The notes under the pieces were generated by a model that was not told the DNA's origin, did not search any database, and saw nothing but the letters and a program-made list of their open reading frames with translations. The translations under genes and the position numbers were made by a program. Below are positions 58,056 through 64,000 of a stretch of DNA of 64,000 nt, in pieces. This DNA comes from Blepharisma japonicum (lineage: Eukaryota; Ciliophora; Heterotrichea; Heterotrichida; Blepharismidae), in assembly GCA_949751835.1 (NCBI GenBank), contig CATKHK010000060.1, positions 186,001 to 250,000 of the forward strand, read 5' to 3'. Within the stretch, counting starts at the first letter, position 1, and every line of letters starts with the position of its first letter.

Positions 58056-58191
58056 AATGATTAAATTTATTTTTTAGATTTTTAGTATTCAAACTTAATA
58101 ATTGCTAGATAAAACGTTTCAAAAAGTATTGACCTTTGCTATCATAAATCTAAACATGATATTTTTGCATTTCTATAAATATTAATATAAA
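58056..58191. other. Spacer before copy B
   Basis: AT-rich; probable promoter of the second PB1-like gene. Confidence 0.4.
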
Positions 58192-59667
58192 ATGCAGCAT
58201 TATGATATCAATGGAATGGAAGTATATACCAAATTCAAGAAATGGGATGAGTGTATCGTCCCAATACCAATGACGTATTATGAACTGTGTCAGAAAATTA
58301 TGAATAGCTATAGATTAGAGCCTGATGGATATGAGATATTATATGAAGACGATAATTTAGGACAAACTCTTGTCGATAGTGATAAGGCTTATGAAAATGC
58401 AATATGCCAACGCACTGGACAAGGAATTTACTTAATTATTAATGAAAAATCTGTGTCTCCAAGTATTCCTATGGGTAAAGGACCTAAACCACAATTTACT
58501 CCAATAAATGACAGATTCATACCTTTAAATGTCAACACAAATTTATCTCCGCCTTTTCAGCAAACTGCAAATGCAAGTAATATAAATTTAACAACCTTGC
58601 CCTTAAATGCTCTGCATTTTCAGCCTATGAATAATTTAGATGATTCTTCCAGAAGTATGCAAGTAAACAATCCCAATAAGCCTACACAGAATCCTCCCCC
58701 TATTGTGCCTATGAATCAAAATAGCATTCCCCAATTTCAGTCTAAAAATCACCCAGGAGTCAATGCTCCTCCTCCTATTTTTCAACAAATGAGTCCTGGA
58801 TTTTCTGCAACACCTATGAATTCTAATATATCCATTCCTTTTAATCCTTCCCCAAATAACCCCGGAGCCAATATTCCTCCTCCTATTTTTCAACAAATGA
58901 GCCCTGGATTACCTGCAAAACCTATGAATTCTAATATGTCTATTCCTTTTAATCCTTCCCCAAATAACCCCAGAAACTCAATTGGTTCTCCTCCAATTCC
59001 TCCCCCTCAAATTCAGCCTCTAAACAATCAAAAACCAATGCCTGCTAATATTGCAAATTTCCAGCAAACCCCGCCGAATTACCCACCTATGAATTTTCCA
59101 GAGGGAAGCCCAGGACTGCAATTCAAAGGAAACATAAATCAAGGCGTTTCTTTCCCTCAGAACCAATCTCCTGGCCAAACTTTAAATTTGCCTAGAAACT
59201 CATTAAATCAAACTATCCTTAATTCTCCACTACCTCCTGCTCTCAATCCTTTCCCCCCTAGTATCCCAATTCTTATAAATCCTTCTCATATTCCTCCAAA
59301 TACTCCTCCAAGCCCCGGATATTTCTCTCCAGGAAATCCTATGCCAAACCAAGTATTTTCCCAATATCCGCCAAACCTAATTAAGCCTCCTCCGCAATTT
59401 CCTCCACAAAACTTTAATTATCAGCAAACGATTCCAATAGTTAGAGAGCACGATCAAAACATAAATCAAAGGATGACCCAAAGTTTGCAAATAAATAATA
59501 GTAAATGCTCATGTGGAGCTGAAAAGGTAATCCCAAACAAACAGTGGAGGTGCGATGGCTGTGCTTGCCTAAATAGTTATGCGATTAAAGCATGCCCTAT
59601 TTGTGAATTAAAAAGAAGCGATTTAGATGTAAAATGCCCTTCTTGTGGCAAAATCTATAAAATATAG
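58192..59667 (+). CDS. PB1-like / Pro-rich / zinc-finger protein (copy B)
   Basis: 491 residues. Residues 1-85 match the PB1-like region of copy A (YEDDNLGQTLVDSDKAYENA). A long Pro/Asn/Gln-rich middle (about residues 95-430) includes a near-perfect tandem repeat of 36 residues and is likely disordered. The C-terminus (residues 437-491) has CSCGAEK, WRCDGCACLN, CPICELK and CPSCGK, that is, four Cys pairs of RanBP2/zinc-ribbon type. The frame uses TGG for Trp at sites where copy A uses UGA (for example the Trp of WRCDGC), showing the equivalence of the two codons. The next gene, prefoldin 1, follows after 102 bases. Confidence 0.75.
   Translation: MQHYDINGMEVYTKFKKWDECIVPIPMTYYELCQKIMNSYRLEPDGYEILYEDDNLGQTLVDSDKAYENAICQRTGQGIYLIINEKSVSPSIPMGKGPKPQFTPINDRFIPLNVNTNLSPPFQQTANASNINLTTLPLNALHFQPMNNLDDSSRSMQVNNPNKPTQNPPPIVPMNQNSIPQFQSKNHPGVNAPPPIFQQMSPGFSATPMNSNISIPFNPSPNNPGANIPPPIFQQMSPGLPAKPMNSNMSIPFNPSPNNPRNSIGSPPIPPPQIQPLNNQKPMPANIANFQQTPPNYPPMNFPEGSPGLQFKGNINQGVSFPQNQSPGQTLNLPRNSLNQTILNSPLPPALNPFPPSIPILINPSHIPPNTPPSPGYFSPGNPMPNQVFSQYPPNLIKPPPQFPPQNFNYQQTIPIVREHDQNINQRMTQSLQINNSKCSCGAEKVIPNKQWRCDGCACLNSYAIKACPICELKRSDLDVKCPSCGKIYKI
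58762..58977 (+). repeat. Tandem 108-bp coding repeat
   Basis: Two units, 58762-58869 and 58870-58977, encode 36 residues each (PPPIFQQMSPG...PFNPSPNNP) with few differences. They lie in the Pro-rich part of copy B; copy A has no equivalent. Confidence 0.85.
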
Positions 59668-59769
59668 TTAATCAAGAGCATTATTTAATTAAAAATCTGA
59701 TAAATTTGGTAATTTCTCAATATTCTGCTTACTTTTGATATAAAATTTTGATATTTATTAAAACAAAAA

Positions 59770-60129
59770 ATGAACGTCCCTCCTCAACTTCAGCAGCAAA
59801 TGTTCGAACTCTCCACCCAGCTCTCAGAAACTGTCAACCAGCTAAAAGTAACTGAAGCCAATACATTTGCCCTGGAAAATGAAAGGAGAAGACAAGAGCT
59901 TACACTTAATGAAATTTCAGGACAAAATGAAGAAGCTCTTCTTTATAAGCCTGTGGGCAAGCTTTATATCAGAAAATCAAAGAACGAAATGGTCACAGAT
60001 TTGACGAATAAAATAAGGAGAACTGAAGTTGAGCTGGAAGAAGCCAGAAGAAAGCTGGAAACCCTTTCCAAAAAGCGAGATGAGGTAAGCACAAATATTC
60101 AAGAATTAGTAGCATCAGTTAGCTCTTAA
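59770..60129 (+). CDS. PFDN1: Prefoldin subunit 1
   Basis: 119 residues, the usual length. It is two long helices around a short beta hairpin with the motif LLYKPVGKLYIRKSK, close to the MYEGVGRMF-type hairpin of prefoldin 1, and a C-terminal coil ending NIQELVASVSS. Prefoldin is a six-subunit cytosolic chaperone that delivers unfolded actin and tubulin to the CCT chaperonin. Subunit 6 is the alternative, but the hairpin fits subunit 1 better. A decayed copy lies at 57801-58055. Confidence 0.82.
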   Translation: MNVPPQLQQQMFELSTQLSETVNQLKVTEANTFALENERRRQELTLNEISGQNEEALLYKPVGKLYIRKSKNEMVTDLTNKIRRTEVELEEARRKLETLSKKRDEVSTNIQELVASVSS

Positions 60130-60466
60130 ACTTATCTATTTATTAGTATTGAACTAGGGTTATGCTTAATTGCTTTTCTTGATTTTTTAGAAATTAAAAA
60201 TTTTAATTTTTAGTTTGCGGTATTGTTATCTGAAATAGGCTTATATGCTGCAGACTAATACTAATAAGTGTTTGATGCTGTATCAAATGCCATAGAGATA
60301 TTTTCTATATAGAATAATAAAATAATTATTATTATTGAAGAGAGGGCAGTGTCTTTCTTTAGAAATTTAGCTTGCTAATATTGCCGAGGTAATATAGCAT
60401 AAAAACTTAGGTTAAGTCTCTATCTTTAAGGCCTAATTCGCTTTCTCTATATAATTAGTGGTAAAT
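60130..60466. other. Spacer upstream of uL16
   Basis: 337 bases, AT-rich, with the promoter of a highly expressed gene expected. No specific element recognised. Confidence 0.4.
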
Positions 60467-61105
60467 ATGGGACGCAGACCAGCAAGATGCTATAGGTACT
60501 TATCAACTAAGCCTTATCCTAAATCCAGATACTGCAGAGGTGTCCCTGATCCAAGAATCAGAATTTACGACAACGGCTTCAAAAAGGCTGATTGCGAGTT
60601 CTTCCCTAAGTGCATTCATCTTGTTTCAGATGAAAACGAAAATCTTTCCTCAGAAGCTCTCGAAGCTGCCCGTATCACAGCCAACAAATACCTTTTGAAG
60701 AAGACTGGCAAAGAAGGCTTCCACCTCAGAATCAGATGTCACCCATGGCACGTCTTGAGAATCAACAAAATGCTTTCGTGTGCCGGAGCTGATAGACTCC
60801 AAATGGGAATGAGAGGTGCCTTTGGCAAGCCAACTGGAAAGGTAGCAAGAGTCAGGATAGGAGACGTCATCATGTCAGTCAGAGTCAAGGAAAGAGATGT
60901 GGAAAATGCTAATGAAGCCTTAAACAGAGCCAGGTATAAGTTCCCAGGCAGACAAAGAATCATTGAGAGCGACAAGTGGGGCTTCACCAAGCACACAACT
61001 GAGAAGTACGAACAGCTTAGAGCAGAAGGCAGACTTGTGCCAGATGGAATCAATGTCAAGGAAATCACCCAGCATGGACCTTTGGCAAGATTAAACATCT
61101 TCTAA
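60467..61105 (+). CDS. RPL10: 60S ribosomal protein uL16
   Basis: 212 residues from ATG 60467 ([12 protein letters not shown]). The whole sequence follows the family: [32 protein letters not shown], the conserved [20 protein letters not shown]-type loop near the peptidyl-transferase centre, [13 protein letters not shown] and the C-terminal PGRQRI. Normal length. The protein joins the 60S subunit late, with help of a chaperone (Sqt1/AAMP) whose likely gene is at 42789-43895. Codon use is biased and GC-richer than the neighbours, as in well expressed genes. Confidence 0.97.
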   Translation: MGRRPARCYRYLSTKPYPKSRYCRGVPDPRIRIYDNGFKKADCEFFPKCIHLVSDENENLSSEALEAARITANKYLLKKTGKEGFHLRIRCHPWHVLRINKMLSCAGADRLQMGMRGAFGKPTGKVARVRIGDVIMSVRVKERDVENANEALNRARYKFPGRQRIIESDKWGFTKHTTEKYEQLRAEGRLVPDGINVKEITQHGPLARLNIF

Positions 61106-61478
61106 GCTTAATAGTTAGTTTTTACATAATAAAAGTTTCTGTTTTTGAATTCGGTGATGATTAGCAGTGAAGTAGAAATATTAATCAAAATAAAAGATGG
61201 ACTTATAGGTCTTTTTTGACCCAAAAGGTGTCGGTTATTATTCTTTTGCTAGGGTTTTATAAAATTTTTAGGGAAAAAAAATCCATTCATAGATATTATA
61301 TTTTAAATACAATATATTATTGTGTGAACAATCACTTTTATTTTGCAAAAAACTGAAACTATTTTTCCTGTCTTTTAAAAGCTAAAGGTAAAAAATAATG
61401 TTATTTTTCTAATTATAAATATCAATATTTACGCCTACTCGATTCTGGTTACACATTAAAAATCTTGGTTGGATAAAA
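61106..61478. other. AT-rich spacer
   Basis: 373 bases between uL16 and the CDPK gene. Nothing beyond 3' and 5' flanks can be supported. Confidence 0.4.
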
Positions 61479-62933
61479 ATGGGTTGCTGTAACTCAAAAG
61501 TTGAATCTCCAGAGAAAAAGCCAAATCCAAGCCTTCCTCGCCCCAAGACCAAGAAAAGCTTCAGTAAAGCTGACTTCATTTCTCAAAAGAAAGGTTCAGT
61601 CGAAGACCATTATACAGTCTTAAAAAAGTTAGGAAGCGGCGGCTTTGGTACAGTTTATCAAGTGATTGACAAGCGAACAGATATAGAGAGAGCCATGAAA
61701 GAGTTATTGAAGTCTAAAATGACCCAGGAAGCAAGTGCGCAGATGCTTTCTGAGGTTGAAATTTTACGTAATTTAGACCATCCTAATATCATGAAAGTTT
61801 ATGAACTTATTGAGTCAAAAAAAAATTATTACATAATAACTGAATTTTTAACTGGTGGCGATTTGTTCGAAAAAATTGTTAAAGACCAAGGCTTAAGCGA
61901 AAAAAATGCAGCTGAATATGCGTATGGGTTTATGAGAGCTATTAATTATTGCCATAAGAATGGCATTGTCCATAGAGATTTAAAGCCTGAAAACTTGCTG
62001 CTTGAAAGTACAGAGCCAAATGCTAAAATTAAAGTCATTGATTTTGGGATTTCTCAAAAATTACAGCCAAACCATAAGCTTAGACAAGCTGTTGGGACTA
62101 TTTTTTATATGGCGCCTGAGACTTTTGTAGGGTCTTATGATGAAAAATGTGATATATGAAGTGCTGGGGTTATTTTGTATATGATGCTTTGTGGGTCTCC
62201 ACCATTTTATGCTGAAAAACCTGATGATATGCTTCAAATTATTAATAATGGCAATTTGAATTTCAAAGAATCAGCTTGAAAATCAATATCAGAGAATGCT
62301 AAAGATTTAATCCGAAATATGCTATCTGTAAATCCAATACAAAGATATAGCGCTGAACAAGTATTAAATCACGCTTGGTTTAAAAACTATATTAACAATG
62401 AACTTCCTCAAACTTCACTAAGCATCGAAGCTTTAGGAAACCTCAGTAAATTCAATGCCCAAGGTAAACTTGAAAAATCAATCATGACCTTCATTAGCTC
62501 ACAAATCACCAGCATCCAAGAAGACCGAGAATTTGCAGATTTATTCAGTAAGATGGACAAAAATAAGGATGGAAAATTAAGTCAAAGGGAAATTTTGGAT
62601 GGGTATAAGGAGCTAGGAATAACAACGCCACCTGGGATATTAGAAATTTTGAAGAAAATCGATAGTGATGGAAGCGGGTTTTTGGATTATACGGAATTTG
62701 TGACAGCTTCTAAGAATTGGAAGAAAGCGTTTGAAAAAAATGAACTGGAAAGCGCATTTAAGATTTATGACCAAGGAGGAGATGGAAAACTGTCACTTAA
62801 AGAGCTGAAAGACAGCATCCCTGATATAGAAGATTCAGAGTGGGAGAAATTTTTGGCTGAAGCCGATGAGAATGGGGATGGGCAGATTGGTTTTGAAGAG
62901 TTGAAAACTTATTTAATGCAAAAAGTATCTTAA
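61479..62933 (+). CDS. CDPK: Calcium-dependent protein kinase (CDPK)
   Basis: 484 residues with UGA as Trp. The N-terminus MGCCNSK fits N-myristoylation (Gly2) and palmitoylation (Cys3, Cys4), so membrane attachment is likely. The kinase domain covers residues about 45-305: GSGGFGTVYQV, ERAMKELLK, HRDLKPENLLL, DFGISQ, GTIFYMAPE and DIWSAG, whose Trp is UGA (62157-62159). A junction helix follows, then four EF-hands: DKNKDGKLSQREI, DSDGSGFLDYTEF, DQGGDGKLSLKEL and DENGDGQIGFEEL. In the third, position 3 is Gly in place of Asp/Asn, so it may bind calcium weakly. CDPKs of ciliates and apicomplexans couple calcium to motility and secretion. Confidence 0.95.
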
Positions 62934-63361
62934 GAGCCTCTTTAGATAAATATTATTCAAAATGAAAATTTATAATATTTTATTTTTTCTGATGTCTTCT
63001 GAAAAATAGTTTGATGCTATAATTATTGTTTATTGCTATTTAAAAATATTATTCAACCTTATTCTAATATTTAAATTCCAATTTTTATTGCTGCTTTCTA
63101 ATTTTTCAATTTCTTTCAATATAAGAGAAAATAAATTTTAATTTTTCAAAAAAAATCATAAATTTCCTGGCATTGCAATAAATCTTCTAGTTCTTTCCAA
63201 ATATCCGCCCAATTTCCCTTATTCTCTATTCAAAAGCTAAGTGTGAACTTTTTTATGCTCAAATATATTAAAACTTTTCACATTTTTAAATCCCTGCATT
63301 CTGATTGGCTGATTTTCAATATAAATAAGGTGGCACTGATATAGACTAAACATAATATAGA
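62934..63361. other. Spacer upstream of eEF1A
   Basis: 428 AT-rich bases. The last 60 are slightly less AT-rich (about 63300-63350) and probably form the promoter of a strongly expressed gene; no defined element is recognised. Confidence 0.4.
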
Positions 63362-64000
63362 ATGGGAAAAGATAAAGTACATGTAAACATTGTAGTTATA
63401 GGACACGTTGATTCAGGCAAGTCCACCACTTGTGGCCATCTTATCTATCAATGTGGTGGAATTGACAAAAGAACAATTGAAAAATATGAAAAAGAAGCCT
63501 CTGAGATTGGAAGAGGATCATTTAAATATGCATGGGTGCTCGATAAGCTTAAAGATGAAAGAGAGCGTGGAATTACAATTGATATTTCCTTATTTAAATT
63601 CCAAACTGATAAATTTTATTTTACTATTATTGATGCTCCAGGGCATAGAGATTTTATCAAAAATATGATTACTGGCACCACACAGGCTGATATTGCTTTA
63701 CTAGTCATTGCAGCTGGCAAAGGTGAATTCGAAGCTGGGTATTCAAAAAATGGTCAAACAAGAGAGCATGCGCTATTAGCCTACACCCTTGGAGTCCGAC
63801 AAATGATAGTAGCTATCAATAAAATGGATGATAGATCTATAGATTGGTCAGTCAATCGCTATAACGAAATCAAAGATGAAGTAAGTGCTTACCTGAAAAA
63901 GATCGGTTATAACCCAGCTAAAATTCCATTTATCCCTATTTCAGGATGGCTTGGTGACAATATGATGGAGCCTTCACCCAATATGCCGTGGTATGACGGT
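63362..64000 (+). CDS. EEF1A: Translation elongation factor eEF1A (3' partial)
   Basis: The first 213 residues are present; the gene runs off the window. GTPase motifs are complete: GHVDSGKS (G1), ERGITID (switch I), DAPGH (G3) and NKMD (G4). The block [16 protein letters not shown] and [15 protein letters not shown] follow the family. eEF1A brings aminoacyl-tRNA to the ribosome. One small oddity is Cys after STT where Thr or Gly is usual. A divergent eEF1A-like factor is possible because several usually invariant positions differ (for example SLFKF, usually ALWKF), and only the missing C-terminal part would decide between the true factor and a paralog. Confidence 0.9.
   Translation, partial: MGKDKVHVNIVVIGHVDSGKSTTCGHLIYQCGGIDKRTIEKYEKEASEIGRGSFKYAWVLDKLKDERERGITIDISLFKFQTDKFYFTIIDAPGHRDFIKNMITGTTQADIALLVIAAGKGEFEAGYSKNGQTREHALLAYTLGVRQMIVAINKMDDRSIDWSVNRYNEIKDEVSAYLKKIGYNPAKIPFIPISGWLGDNMMEPSPNMPWYDG

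Noticed and set aside
1-64000. Many apparent TGA stops that would split most genes into fragments
   Set aside because: TGA occurs at conserved Trp positions and never at the end of a gene here, so they are sense codons, not frameshifts or pseudogene marks.
1-64000. CRISPR arrays, insertion sequences, bacterial operons, rRNA genes and telomeric repeats
   Set aside because: None is visible. Repeats found are short or coding, the genes are eukaryotic, and no CCCTAA-type array is present.

Overview
The window looks like macronuclear DNA of a heterotrich ciliate, most probably Blepharisma or a close relative. Three features of the sequence point there. (1) UGA is read as tryptophan in nearly every gene, including invariant Trp sites such as the D-[UGA]-S of kinase subdomain IX (62157-62159 and, on the minus strand, 51895-51897), while every gene ends in TAA or TAG. 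(2) Introns are tiny: ten can be placed, six of 15 nt, three of 16 nt and one of 17 nt, all GT...AG. (3) Genes are dense, AT-rich and separated by short AT-rich spacers. Stentor has similar introns but uses the standard code, so Blepharisma is the better fit (inference).

Layout. 1-21406: three tandem paralogous giant genes (the first cut by the window edge) for surface proteins with a signal peptide, Notch-type LNR modules, a very long Pmp-like beta-helix region, a Cys-rich stalk, about nine membrane segments and a charged cytoplasmic tail. 21507-28081: LUC7 splicing factor, two membrane RING-H2 proteins flanking a PAXBP1/NTR2-like splicing factor, a GC-richer island without a recognisable gene, and an orphan. 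28850-37355: Rab GDI, XRN2/Rat1 exonuclease, a WW-domain Yip1 protein and a FUSED/STK36 kinase with armadillo repeats. 37369-46709: TPR protein, F-BAR protein with an SBF2-like C-terminus, a selenocysteine tRNA on the minus strand, an atypical kinase, AAMP/Sqt1 WD40 protein, ribosomal protein eS21 and a TRIM-kelch protein. 47764-56700: a LamG-like secreted protein, an orphan, a SNF1/CAMK-like kinase, a protein with five calponin-homology-like domains, a small acidic protein and a P-type cyclin. 56951-64000: a duplicated block (PB1-like/zinc-finger gene plus prefoldin 1, one prefoldin copy decayed), uL16, a calcium-dependent protein kinase and the start of eEF1A.

Most genes are unrelated housekeeping functions, not an operon-like system. 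The most unusual points are the tRNA-Sec with anticodon TCA in a genome that reads UGA as Trp, and the tandem LNR/beta-helix/nine-membrane-segment receptor family, in which one paralog carries an in-frame, stop-free 15-nt intron that is revealed only by comparison with its neighbour.
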